A stretch of 64,000 bases of DNA from Clostridia bacterium (GTDB lineage Bacteria > Bacillota > Clostridia > Christensenellales > Borkfalkiaceae): NCBI GenBank assembly GCA_017462735.1, contig JAFTQO010000002.1:1-64000 (forward strand), in the 5' to 3' direction. The position numbers were made by a program, and so were the translations under genes. The notes below the pieces were generated by a model that worked only from the letters and a program-made list of their open reading frames with translations, was not told the DNA's origin and ran no database searches. Below are positions 54,706-63,321 of the stretch, one piece after another. Every line of letters starts with the position of its first letter. The stretch's first letter is position 1.

Positions 54706-57037
54706 AGCCACTATGCTCAAAATCGTCTTGATACCCAAAATAAACGGGCTCTTCCATCAAAGGCGGGGGTGCCGTTTCCCCTTCTTTGAGTTTGGTAATC
54801 GGTTTTTTCGCTCTGCTCGTCGTACGCTTGGGCGGCACGTAATTTTTGCAGTCCTTATTGGCGCAACCGACGCCGCCGCTAGTCTTGACTATCGCCTCCC
54901 CGCAAATCTCACAGCGTTTGCCCGTCGGGATATCCCAACTCATAAATTTGCATTGCGGATAACACGAGCAACTGTAATAGGTCTTACCACGCTTGGATTT
55001 TCTTGCCACCGTCGCCGCACCGCAGTCGGGACAAATCCCCGTATCCGCCGTCGGCTCTTCCGTCGGCATCGGCAGGGTACACTTACAATCGGGATAGCCG
55101 GGACAAGCCAAAAACTTGCCAAACTTCCCGCTCTTGACTAGCATATTCTCCCCGCACTTTGGACAGCGCACCGCCGAAATTTCTTCCTTGGCTTCGCTGA
55201 CGATATTATGACAAACAGGATAGCCGGAACAAGCCAAATACTTGCCGAATTTTCCGTTACGGCGAATCATCGGTTTGCCGCATTTTTCGCAGATTTCTTC
55301 CGTCAGCGTATCCCCGTAAGAGGAGGCTTGACGCAAGTTCTTTTCAAACTCCGGATAAAACTCGCCGATGACGTCTTGCCAATTTACGCCACCGTCTTCA
55401 ATGGTATCCAGCCTCGTCTCCATCTCCGCCGTAAAGCCGATATCCATAATGTCGGTAAAGCATTTTGCGAGCATATCGACCACTTGATACGCAACCTCGG
55501 TGGGAACCATATATTTATTTTCTTTTTTGACGTACTTTTGGCTGAGTTTAGAAATAATGGTAGCGTACGTAGAAGGTCTGCCGATCCCTTTTTCTTCCAT
55601 CACCTTAACGAGCGACGCGTCGGTGTATCTAAGAGGCGGTTTGGTGAATTTTTGCTCCTTATCCACCCCTTTGCAAGAAAGTTCATCACCCTCCGTCAAG
55701 GCGGGCAACAATTTGGAAGAAGTCCCTTCTTCCTCCTCGTCTTTTTTAGCCACGTCTTGGTATACGGCGGTGAACCCTGCAAAACGGAGCATCTTGCCCG
55801 CCGCCTTAAAGGTATAGTCACCGTTGACGATTTCCATCTGCGTACTGTCGTACTTTGCCTCCGCCATTTGCGAAGCCAAAAATCTCTCGTAGATGAGTTT
55901 GTACAGTTTATAGTGCTTGCTGTCCAACAGCCCTTTTGCCTTAGCGGGCGTCATCTCCATATCGATAGGGCGCACCGCTTCGTGGGCGTCCTGCGCCCCT
56001 TTCTTGGAAGCATAATAATTGGGCTTTTCAGGCACGTAGGCGTCTCCGTACGTTTTGCGGATGGTATCGAGCGCCCGCATTTGTGCGTCTTTCGAGACGC
56101 GGACGGAGTCGGTACGCATATACGTGATAAAAGCGAGATGATCCCCACCCGTCGTGGCGACGCCTTCGTATAAGTGTTGCGCAAGAGACATCGTCTCGGG
56201 CGCGCTAATCCCCAACTTCGTCGAAGCGTCCTGTTGCATAGACGACGTGGTGAAAGGGGCGGGCGCGTGAGACTTGCTCACCGTCTTTTTCATCTTGGAG
56301 ACGATAAATTTACCCTGTGCAAGCGCCTCTAACACCGCCGCCGCTTCCGTGGCGGAAGCAGGTTTATATTTTTTCGTGCCCTTCTTTTCCAACACCCCTT
56401 TAAAAGGTGCGTATTTGGCGGGCGAATCCTGCAACTGTGCGCTGATAATCCAATACTCTTCCGGCTTAAAAGAGGTAATTTCCCTCTCCCTTTCCACGAT
56501 AAGTTTTAAGGCAACCGACTGCACCCTACCCGCCGACAAACTGCGTTTTGCTAAAACGGTATCGTCGACGATTTTGTGATTGAGCAAAGTGGATAATTTA
56601 TAACCTACGAGTCTATCGAGTACTCGGCGCGCCTGTTGCGCGTCCACCAGGTTATAATCGATTTGCCGGGGAGATTTTAACGCCTCCTCAATCGCGCGCT
56701 TGGATACTTCGTTGAATTCGATACGGTTTTTTCCCGTTTCGTCTAAGCCGAGCATTTGCTGCAAATGCCAAGAAATCGCTTCTCCTTCCCTATCAGGGTC
56801 GGTAGCAAGATAGACGCGGCTGGCTTTTTTCGTCGCGTCCGTCAGTTTCCTGATAATCTCTTCCTTCCCTTCGCTAGGCACGTACTTCGGCTCAAAATTA
56901 TTTTTGACGTCCACGCCCAAAGAGTGCACGGGCAAATCGCGGATATGCCCCGCCGAAGCGGTTACGCGGTATTTCCCCCCGAGATATTTTTCGATGGTTT
57001 TTGCCTTGGAAGGCGATTCTACGATAATTAAGTCCAT
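54695..57037 (-). CDS. topA: DNA topoisomerase I
   Basis: TopA relaxes negative supercoils. The 780-residue protein has the Toprim domain (MDLIIVESPSKAKTIEKYLG at the start; DPDREGEAISWHL), the catalytic Tyr in FITYMRTDSVRVS near residue 310, and four C-terminal zinc ribbons with paired Cys motifs (CEKC/CSGYPVC, CPKC/CPGYPDC, CPDC/CSCYPQC, CEIC/CANKDC). The last ends before a basic tail. It is in the operon dprA-topA-trmFO-hslVU. Confidence 0.95.
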   Translation of the reverse strand: MDLIIVESPSKAKTIEKYLGGKYRVTASAGHIRDLPVHSLGVDVKNNFEPKYVPSEGKEEIIRKLTDATKKASRVYLATDPDREGEAISWHLQQMLGLDETGKNRIEFNEVSKRAIEEALKSPRQIDYNLVDAQQARRVLDRLVGYKLSTLLNHKIVDDTVLAKRSLSAGRVQSVALKLIVEREREITSFKPEEYWIISAQLQDSPAKYAPFKGVLEKKGTKKYKPASATEAAAVLEALAQGKFIVSKMKKTVSKSHAPAPFTTSSMQQDASTKLGISAPETMSLAQHLYEGVATTGGDHLAFITYMRTDSVRVSKDAQMRALDTIRKTYGDAYVPEKPNYYASKKGAQDAHEAVRPIDMEMTPAKAKGLLDSKHYKLYKLIYERFLASQMAEAKYDSTQMEIVNGDYTFKAAGKMLRFAGFTAVYQDVAKKDEEEEGTSSKLLPALTEGDELSCKGVDKEQKFTKPPLRYTDASLVKVMEEKGIGRPSTYATIISKLSQKYVKKENKYMVPTEVAYQVVDMLAKCFTDIMDIGFTAEMETRLDTIEDGGVNWQDVIGEFYPEFEKNLRQASSYGDTLTEEICEKCGKPMIRRNGKFGKYLACSGYPVCHNIVSEAKEEISAVRCPKCGENMLVKSGKFGKFLACPGYPDCKCTLPMPTEEPTADTGICPDCGAATVARKSKRGKTYYSCSCYPQCKFMSWDIPTGKRCEICGEAIVKTSGGVGCANKDCKNYVPPKRTTSRAKKPITKLKEGETAPPPLMEEPVYFGYQDDFEHSGYED

Positions 57038-57066
57038 ATATCTTCCTGTCTTACTTTTTTACCACT

Positions 57067-58140
57067 TTATCGCGCCGAAAATTTATTGCCGCCCATTTTC
57101 ACGACGAGACCTTTGACCTCTAACTTGGCAAGCACCGCCGCCAGTTTAAACACGGGCATCCCCACCGCTTGCGAAAGAGCGGAAAGATGGCTTTCTCCTG
57201 CGGCTTTTACCCCTTCGTATACTTGCGATTCTTCCGTAGTCAAAGAGGGAGCCTGTATCTTCTCTATCAAGTTTATACCAAAACGCGAAGAAATGTCAAA
57301 TAAATTCTCCGTCAAATACGCCCCTTTTTTAATCAAAGCGTTACAACCTTCTCCCGTCTGGCTCCCCGGCAAGTAAGGTAACGCAAACACCTTTTTGCCA
57401 AAGGCAAAGGCGTATTCTGCCGTTTTTAAAGCGCCACTCTTTTTTCCCGCGGCAAGCACTAACACCCCTTCGGCGCAAGCGGCGATTAGTTTATTGCGCC
57501 GTTCGTAAGAATAATTTCTCACAGGCGTATCGTAGGGGCATGCGGAAATCACCGCCCCTTTTCTTTTGCACTCGGCGATAAAATCCCCACCGTCTTTGGG
57601 CAAACGTCCAAGACCGCCCGCCGCCATACAAACGACTTTACCGCCTTGCAAGCCTCCCTTTGCCGCCGTTTCGTCGCCGCCCTCGGCTACCCCCGTCAGC
57701 AAAGTAAAATGCCCCGCCAGGTCCTTGCAAATTGTTTCGCCCGCTTTTTTATAGGCGTCGCTGATTTTACGCGACCCGACGACGGCAAACAGCCCTTTTG
57801 CAAGCAAACTTTCGTCCCCTTGGACGTAAATCACGCAAGGGGCGTCGGGCAATTCTCTCCACGCCGCCACGTATCCGTCCGTAGCCCGCGTGATACAGGT
57901 AATACCTTCCCTCTCGTATAAGGCTTGCAAGCGCTTAAAATACCCGTCGTCTTGCAAGGTCTCTTGCATCTGTCGATAGAGTTCCGCCCTGCCTTTTTGA
58001 TCAAATCTATCCTCAAACGCCGCAAAGCGTTTGACGAGATTCACCACCCCTCCCGCCTCGGCAACCAGCGCGTTCTTCTCCGTGGCGTCCAGCGCGAAAC
58101 TGTCCAGCCAAATATAACTTTTCTCTTCCGCCGTCCACAT
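57067..58140 (-). CDS. dprA: DNA processing protein DprA
   Basis: DprA loads RecA on transforming single-stranded DNA. The 357-residue protein has a Rossmann-like core with FAVVGSRKISDAYKKAGE, and GVAEGGDETAAKGGL in place of the more usual SGLARGIDTAAH, so it is a diverged member, but AYAFAFGKKVFALPYLPGS and the GCNALIKKGAYLTEN stretch are typical. A C-terminal winged helix (about 300-357) is present. It starts 3 nt after comM and 29 nt before topA, so competence and topology genes share a transcript. Confidence 0.9.
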   Translation of the reverse strand: MWTAEEKSYIWLDSFALDATEKNALVAEAGGVVNLVKRFAAFEDRFDQKGRAELYRQMQETLQDDGYFKRLQALYEREGITCITRATDGYVAAWRELPDAPCVIYVQGDESLLAKGLFAVVGSRKISDAYKKAGETICKDLAGHFTLLTGVAEGGDETAAKGGLQGGKVVCMAAGGLGRLPKDGGDFIAECKRKGAVISACPYDTPVRNYSYERRNKLIAACAEGVLVLAAGKKSGALKTAEYAFAFGKKVFALPYLPGSQTGEGCNALIKKGAYLTENLFDISSRFGINLIEKIQAPSLTTEESQVYEGVKAAGESHLSALSQAVGMPVFKLAAVLAKLEVKGLVVKMGGNKFSAR

Positions 58141-58143
58141 AGG

Positions 58144-59673
58144 TTATTCTTCCACCTCCGCGCCGTACGTGCGGTAAGAGACGGCTTCATAGATATGGTC
58201 GGGGGTGATGTTTTCACTAAAATCGAGGTCGGCTATTGTCCGCGCTACTTTTAAGATACGCGACCTTGCGCGCGCCGACAAATGCAACCGCTCGAACGCC
58301 TCTTGCAAGACCGCCTCTCCCTCGGGCGAAAGTTTGCAATACTCTCTTAACTGCTTTTCTCCCATTTCGGCGTTGGTGGAAATCTTTCCTTCGCCAAACC
58401 TGCCTCGCTGAATTTTTCTTGCAAGATTCACCCGTTCTTTGACTTTTGCGGAGGGCTCTTCTTGCTCCGTAGACACCAAATCGGCGTATTCTACCCCGTC
58501 CACCTCTACTTGAATATCAATTCTATCCATCAAAGGCCCCGACACGCGGGCGCGATACTTGCGCACGTCGCGCGCGTTGCAGGTACAGCGACGTTTTTCA
58601 CTACCATAATTGCCACAAGGGCAAGGGTTCATACTCGCACACAGCATAAAGGAAGCGGGATAATCCACCGACCCGCCGCTTCTCGACACCGTGATAACGC
58701 CGTCCTCCAAGGGTTGACGCATTGCCTCTAATGTCGAACGGTTATACTCGGGCAGTTCGTCCAAGAACAGGACGCCGCCGTGAGCAAGGCTAATTTCGCC
58801 AGGGTGTACCGTCTTGTTCCCGCCGCCGCAGAGCGCCACCGTCGTTGCCGTATGGTGCGGGGTGCGGAAGGGGCGCGTCGTGACAATCCCCTCTTCGCCC
58901 AAAATACCCGCCACCGAGTGTATCTTGGTCACTTCCAGCGCCTCGTCCTCGCTCATATCGGGCATAATGGACGGGATAGCACGGGCAAGCATCGTTTTCC
59001 CGCTACCGGGAGGGCCGACGAAAAGAATATTATGTCCGCCTGCCACCGCCACCTCTAAAGCGCGCTTGGCAATTTGTTGCCCTTTGACAAACGCCATATC
59101 GTAGGCGTTTTCTCTTTGTTCGTCACGGACGGTATACGCTACCGAAGGGACGCTTGCTAGCGTTTTTTCGCCCGATAAATGGTCGAATACTTCTTTCAAA
59201 TTTTCCGCCGCATACACCTCTATCCCGCGTAAATGGCTGGCTTCTTTGGCGTTGCCGCAGGGCAAAATAAACTTGGTGTAGCCTTGTTTTTTGGCGGCAA
59301 TCAAAAGAGGCAAAACCCCACGCACGGGGCGCAAATCGCCGTTCAAGGCAAGTTCCCCCAAAAAGATGACGCCGTCGACGTCCGCTACCAAATCCCCCTC
59401 CGCTTTGAGCAAAGAAACGGCTATGGGCAAATCGAGCGCCGTACCCTCTTTTTTGACGTAGGCAGGGGCAAAATTGACGGTGATTTTACGGACGGGGAAA
59501 GAAAGGCCGCTATTTTTAATCGCGCTTTTGACCCGTTCTTTCGATTCCTTTACCGCGGTATCGGGCAAGCCCACCATATCGTACGCAGGCAACCCTTTGG
59601 AGATGTCCGTCTCTACCGTGACGGGCACCCCTTCCAACCCTTGCAACGCAAAACTCAATACCCTTGCTATCAT
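58144..59673 (-). CDS. comM: YifB/ComM family Mg-chelatase-like AAA+ ATPase
   Basis: The 509-residue protein has a Lon-protease-like N-terminal domain, Walker A GPPGSGKTMLARAIPSIMP near residue 217, Walker B VLFLDELPEYNR, and a C-terminal helix domain LSARARSRILKVARTIADL. ComM in other bacteria is a helicase that promotes branch migration in natural transformation. It is the first gene of the operon. A promoter at 59729-59757 precedes it. Confidence 0.93.
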   Translation of the reverse strand: MIARVLSFALQGLEGVPVTVETDISKGLPAYDMVGLPDTAVKESKERVKSAIKNSGLSFPVRKITVNFAPAYVKKEGTALDLPIAVSLLKAEGDLVADVDGVIFLGELALNGDLRPVRGVLPLLIAAKKQGYTKFILPCGNAKEASHLRGIEVYAAENLKEVFDHLSGEKTLASVPSVAYTVRDEQRENAYDMAFVKGQQIAKRALEVAVAGGHNILFVGPPGSGKTMLARAIPSIMPDMSEDEALEVTKIHSVAGILGEEGIVTTRPFRTPHHTATTVALCGGGNKTVHPGEISLAHGGVLFLDELPEYNRSTLEAMRQPLEDGVITVSRSGGSVDYPASFMLCASMNPCPCGNYGSEKRRCTCNARDVRKYRARVSGPLMDRIDIQVEVDGVEYADLVSTEQEEPSAKVKERVNLARKIQRGRFGEGKISTNAEMGEKQLREYCKLSPEGEAVLQEAFERLHLSARARSRILKVARTIADLDFSENITPDHIYEAVSYRTYGAEVEE

Positions 59674-59728
59674 CTTCTTCCCTCTCGTTTTTTACGTCTG
59701 TAAAAACAAAGTTTTTAGTATCCTTATT

Positions 59729-59757
59729 ATTGTACTAAAATTTTGCCGAAAAGTAAA
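59729..59757 (-). promoter_or_regulatory. comM operon promoter
   Basis: TTTACT (59757-59752), 17-nt spacer, TACAAT (59734-59729). A weaker match than most here, but no better one lies in the gap. Confidence 0.5.
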
Positions 59758-59805
59758 TAGAAAACGGAAAATTTTCCGTACTTTTTCACACTTGTTTTCT
59801 TGAAA

Positions 59806-59839
59806 GAAAAAATCCATCCTTGACTTTGGATGGATTTTT
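59806..59839 (-). terminator. Terminator of rplS
   Basis: AAAATCCATCC / GGATGGATTTTTT stem on the minus strand, 17 nt after the rplS stop codon. Confidence 0.85.
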
Positions 59840-59856
59840 CTTTTGGTTTTTTAAAC

Positions 59857-60201
59857 TTAAATTTTTTCTTTAACTTTGGCTGCCTTACCCGTCAAGCCGC
59901 GAAGATAGTAGAGTTTCGCTCTTCTAACCTTACCCTTTCTTACGACGGTAATCGACGCAATTTTCGGGGAATGGATAGGATAGGTCTTTTCTACGCCTAC
60001 GCCGTAGGAGATGTGACGTACGGTGAACGTCTCGGAAATGCCGCCGTTTTTCTTTGCGATAACGACGCCTTCGAAGTTTTGGACACGTTCCTTGCCGCCT
60101 TCAATAATCTTAAACCCTACTCTAACGGTATCGCCGACGTTGAATGCGGGAATTTCCGCTTTCAAGTATTCAGCGTTGATGGCTTCAATCAATCCTTTCA
60201 T
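59857..60201 (-). CDS. rplS: Ribosomal protein L19
   Basis: L19 is at the 30S-50S interface. The 114-residue protein has [52 protein letters not shown] and the basic [23 protein letters not shown], of normal length. GGAGG is 9 nt upstream of its ATG at 60201. It stands alone with a promoter and an L19-leader-like structure, far from trmD. Confidence 0.96.
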   Translation of the reverse strand: MKGLIEAINAEYLKAEIPAFNVGDTVRVGFKIIEGGKERVQNFEGVVIAKKNGGISETFTVRHISYGVGVEKTYPIHSPKIASITVVRKGKVRRAKLYYLRGLTGKAAKVKEKI

Positions 60202-60294
60202 GTGACTTTACCTCCATTATTTACGCGACGTTCTTACCCGCTGTATGATTCCTCATCATACCCAAATCGGCAGCGGAACGCCCGAAGTCTTAGA
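60202..60294 (-). ncRNA. L19 leader-like structure of rplS
   Basis: The 5' leader contains a perfect hairpin GTATGAT-GAGGA-ATCATAC at about 60243-60261. CGTTCCGCT and AGCGG...AACG pair around it as an outer stem. L19 leaders of low-GC Gram-positive bacteria are known and sit just upstream of rplS, so the location fits. I have not matched it to the model and it is called by structure and position only. Confidence 0.55.
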
Positions 60295-60295
60295 T

Positions 60296-60325
60296 ATTAT
60301 AAACCATCTCCCACCCCTTTGGCAA
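60296..60325 (-). promoter_or_regulatory. rplS promoter
   Basis: TTGCCA (60325-60320), 18-nt spacer, TATAAT (60301-60296), just upstream of the leader. Confidence 0.75.
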
Positions 60326-60468
60326 GCGTTTTTGCAGAGGTTTTTCACTTTTTTTACTTTTTTATCGCGCAATCGCAAACGCCGCCCAAAAAACATCCGC
60401 CCTTTGACGGAAACGCACCAAAACGCACGCATCCTAAAAAGAGCGGATAATTTACTAGTTTTTTGATT

Positions 60469-61041
60469 TTAAAGAGGGCTTATGCCGCTATGGCGTTTCG
60501 TGTACAAATCTATCTTTTCGTCCAAGATTTTAATCGCTTCTTTCGCCGTCGTGACCGCGTACACCTTATCTTCGGGAATTTCGGGATACCTATCGGTGTC
60601 GTCAATTTTCGTGCCCGCCACCTTTGCGCTCCAACCGCCGCTGTTTGCAAAAGCAATTACCAGACGGTTAAGCGACCACGCATAACAATACTCGCTCATC
60701 GTGCCTGCCCCGCCGCCGATACCGATAACGGCATAGGCGTTGGCGACCATCGCGTTGCGCATCATATCCAGCCCTGTCGGGATAACGATATCCGCGTGTT
60801 CGTTTGCCGTCTCCGTATCAAAGGAAGGGACGAGGGCAACCGTGTCCCCCTCCCGATAATTTTTAGAGGCTTTCGCCCCCGCCATAACCGCTTTCATTAC
60901 CCCTTGCAAGCCGCCGCTTTGGACGCGATACCCCGCGTCGACAAGCGCCTTGCCGAGTTCAAACGCCAACTGATACCTGATCCCGTCTTTTTTTATCCTT
61001 TTGTTGCCGATGACCGACACGATTTTTCTTCTATCCGCCAT
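60469..61041 (-). CDS. TIGR00725 family nucleotide-binding protein (SLOG fold)
   Basis: The 190-residue protein belongs to the Rossmann-like SLOG/LOG superfamily: VIGNKRIKK at the start, SGGLQGVMKAVMAGAK, and the phosphate-binding GGGAGTMSE near residue 110. Such proteins are near lysine-decarboxylase-like (LOG) or DprA-related families and probably bind or hydrolyse a nucleotide; the substrate is unknown. It has its own promoter at 61061-61090 that overlaps the end of the flavoprotein gene. Confidence 0.82.
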   Translation of the reverse strand: MADRRKIVSVIGNKRIKKDGIRYQLAFELGKALVDAGYRVQSGGLQGVMKAVMAGAKASKNYREGDTVALVPSFDTETANEHADIVIPTGLDMMRNAMVANAYAVIGIGGGAGTMSEYCYAWSLNRLVIAFANSGGWSAKVAGTKIDDTDRYPEIPEDKVYAVTTAKEAIKILDEKIDLYTKRHSGISPL

Positions 61042-61060
61042 AAAACACCCCGTTTCTATC

Positions 61061-61090
61061 AGTATATGCTACTTTTTACAACGCTGTCAA
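61061..61090 (-). promoter_or_regulatory. Promoter of the TIGR00725 gene
   Basis: TTGACA (61090-61085), 18-nt spacer, TATACT (61066-61061). The -35 overlaps the flavoprotein stop region. Confidence 0.75.
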
Positions 61091-61704
61091 CGGATGAAAT
61101 TGGTCATAATTTTTCTTTCGCTCTTGGGTTCAATTCCCTCTTTCTTGCCCGCATCGATGCACTTTATCAGCCACGCCATATTGTAGCCGAGTATCCGCAT
61201 CGTCTGCAAACCTTCTTCGTCCTGCAACGCTTCCTCTGCCTTGTTGCCGTGGATCTCGTTCCAATAGTTGGAGGACACGACGGGCATACGGTTGATGGTA
61301 TAGTACTTGTTCAGCACGTCGAAAGTCGTACTTGCGCCGCCACGTCTGCAACTGACCACCGACGCCGCAGGCTTATAGGATAAATACTTGCCGCCGCTAT
61401 AGAACACTCTGTCCATAAAGGATACGAGGGTCCCGTTAGCCGACGCATAATAGACGGGCGTGCCGAATAGGAATCCGTCCGCAGTCTTTGCCTTCTCCAC
61501 AAAGGCGTTTACCTCGTCGTCATAGATACATTTGCCCGCCTTTTTACAAGCCCAGCAACCTCTGCAACCCTGTATCGTCTTACCGCCGATATGTACGATT
61601 TCCGTCTCGACGCCTTGCTCCTGCAACGCTTTTTCTACCTCTGCCAAAGCGGTATAGGTACAGCCGTTTGCGTGAGGGCTGCCGTTTACAAGCAATACTT
61701 TCAT
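61087..61704 (-). CDS. NAD(P)H-dependent flavin oxidoreductase (flavodoxin fold)
   Basis: The 205-residue protein has the FMN-reductase/flavodoxin start MKVLLVNGSPHANGCTYTAL and CRGCWACKKAGKC near residues 48-60. The four cysteines in that stretch resemble the cluster-binding region of iron-sulfur flavoproteins. GTPVYYASANGTLVSFMDR is the second FMN contact. It probably reduces quinones or oxygen species in an anaerobe; the substrate is not clear. Promoter at 61735-61763. Confidence 0.87.
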   Translation of the reverse strand: MKVLLVNGSPHANGCTYTALAEVEKALQEQGVETEIVHIGGKTIQGCRGCWACKKAGKCIYDDEVNAFVEKAKTADGFLFGTPVYYASANGTLVSFMDRVFYSGGKYLSYKPAASVVSCRRGGASTTFDVLNKYYTINRMPVVSSNYWNEIHGNKAEEALQDEEGLQTMRILGYNMAWLIKCIDAGKKEGIEPKSERKIMTNFIR

Positions 61705-61734
61705 AATTTTCTCTCCGTTCTTTATTTTTGCGAT

Positions 61735-61763
61735 ATTATAGCATATTTTTTTACGCTTTTCAA
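61735..61763 (-). promoter_or_regulatory. Promoter of the flavoprotein gene
   Basis: TTGAAA (61763-61758), 17-nt spacer, TATAAT (61740-61735). Confidence 0.75.
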
Positions 61764-61780
61764 TACCTTTCTCTAAATTT

Positions 61781-62245
61781 TCATCTTTGCGGTTTACGCA
61801 AAAAATCAGGCAAAAAGCCGTACGTCTCTTTCAGCCACGAAAAATCCGTCACCCAGCCCTCTACTTGGTTACGCCTAGCATATTCCTCGTTGGCACGGCG
61901 CAACTCTGCGTGAAAATCGCTCTGCGTGCAGCCGTTTACCTTTTTGAAATGCTCTTCCGCAGCCTGTCCTTCTCCCATTAAAAAAGTACGGGAAATATGC
62001 ACGACCTTATGGCATGCAGGACAAAGCGCCGTCACCCCTACGAGGGTCTGCAACCTCTTTTCGTCGTCGTAACGCCAAACCTCGTGCGCCTCTAGTCTTC
62101 CTTGCGCCCCACATTTACTGCAACGGTGCCCGCTGCTTTTGTAGGCGTCTTTGCGGACGACGTCCCATTGCTCAGGGGTCAAAAAAGTGCGTAAATTTGC
62201 CCGCCAACACTCTTCGGGAATCAGTTCAAACGTCAGTTTATACAT
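61781..62245 (-). CDS. HNH-like zinc-binding nuclease domain protein
   Basis: The 154-residue protein has an HNH-type motif: CSKCGAQGRLEAHEVWRYDDE (about 41-61), then LVGVTALCPACHKVVHI (about 68-84). The cysteine pairs CxxC and CPAC make a zinc site, and H53 (in AHEVW) and H83 are candidates for the active site. It overlaps the end of mutY by 8 nt and may be translated together with it. No restriction partner is present. An orphan HNH protein of unknown role. Confidence 0.75.
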   Translation of the reverse strand: MYKLTFELIPEECWRANLRTFLTPEQWDVVRKDAYKSSGHRCSKCGAQGRLEAHEVWRYDDEKRLQTLVGVTALCPACHKVVHISRTFLMGEGQAAEEHFKKVNGCTQSDFHAELRRANEEYARRNQVEGWVTDFSWLKETYGFLPDFLRKPQR

Positions 62246-63308
62246 ATTTTACCGCCATTTCTTTTGCTTTGGAAAATGCCGTCGGCAAAGACAATTCCCC
62301 CTCTATTTGCGCCACGGAAAACTGCTCGAACGGGCTGTTTTCCGTGCGGATGACGACGCACTCCATCTCCCACCTTACGTGGGTGAAAATATGCACGGCG
62401 GACGAACTGCTTATCTGCGTATAGTCCGTAATCCCCCACTCTGCAAGCAATTCTTTTTTTCCTTTTTCTTTAGAGGCGGTAGGGAATTCGTACAATCCCT
62501 TTAACAGTCCTTCCGTGCGTTTTCGCAAAGAAATTTTATCACCCGTCAAAATCACGAAGACGTACAACTGCTCCACCCGCTTTTCTTTCTTTTTGGGCAA
62601 AACGGGATACGAGTCTTGACTAGACGTTTTTTGCGCCAGGCAAACGTCCTTCAAAGGACAACTTTCACAAGCGGGGGAAGTCGGCTTACAGACCAGCGCG
62701 CCCAATTCCATCAACGCCTGCGTAAAATCGGCGCAAGCCACCCCTTCTTCGGGATAAATCTTTTGCAATTTTTGTTCTAAATATTTTTTATAGGCAGGCA
62801 ACGAAATATCCGTCGGGTTTGCCGTCAATCTCGACAATACCCGAAAGACGTTGCCGTCCACCGCGGGCGTGCGCTTATAAAAGGCGATAGAGGCTATTGC
62901 CCCCGCCGTATAGTCGCCTATCCCTGAAAGTCCGCGCAGTTTTTCTTTGTCGGCAGGGAACTGCCCGCCGTACTCCTCACATACCTGCCTAGCCGCTTTT
63001 TGCATGTTTCTAGCACGGCTATAATATCCCAAGCCTTCCCAGACCTTGAGCAGGCTTTCTTCCTCCGCTTCCGCTAAATCTCGCACGGTGGGGAATTTTT
63101 CCAAGAATCGCTTATAATATTCTTTCGCCCCTTCTACGCGTGTCTGTTGCAGCATAATTTCAGACACCCAAACTCGGTAAGGGTCGGCGCTTTGCCGCCA
63201 AGGCAAATCCCGCTTGTTTTTGGCATACCACAAAAGCAACGGCTGGACGATTTCTCCGTAAGGATAGTCCTCTCTCGTATGCAGTTGTTTCGTCTGCTCT
63301 TTTTGCAT
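62238..63308 (-). CDS. mutY: A/G-specific adenine glycosylase MutY
   Basis: MutY removes adenine opposite 8-oxoguanine. From the ATG at 63308 it has 356 residues. The catalytic Glu50 (SEIMLQQTRV), helix-hairpin-helix LRGLSGIGDYTAGAIAS, Asp151 (AVDGNVFRVLSR) and the 4Fe-4S cluster C207-X6-C214-X2-C217-X5-C223 are intact. The C-terminal NUDIX-like domain starts at about 240. The ATG at 63308 has TTGAGGGG upstream, better than the TTG 4 codons earlier. Confidence 0.94.
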   Translation of the reverse strand: MQKEQTKQLHTREDYPYGEIVQPLLLWYAKNKRDLPWRQSADPYRVWVSEIMLQQTRVEGAKEYYKRFLEKFPTVRDLAEAEEESLLKVWEGLGYYSRARNMQKAARQVCEEYGGQFPADKEKLRGLSGIGDYTAGAIASIAFYKRTPAVDGNVFRVLSRLTANPTDISLPAYKKYLEQKLQKIYPEEGVACADFTQALMELGALVCKPTSPACESCPLKDVCLAQKTSSQDSYPVLPKKKEKRVEQLYVFVILTGDKISLRKRTEGLLKGLYEFPTASKEKGKKELLAEWGITDYTQISSSSAVHIFTHVRWEMECVVIRTENSPFEQFSVAQIEGELSLPTAFSKAKEMAVKYV

Positions 63309-63321
63309 AATCCCCCTCAAC

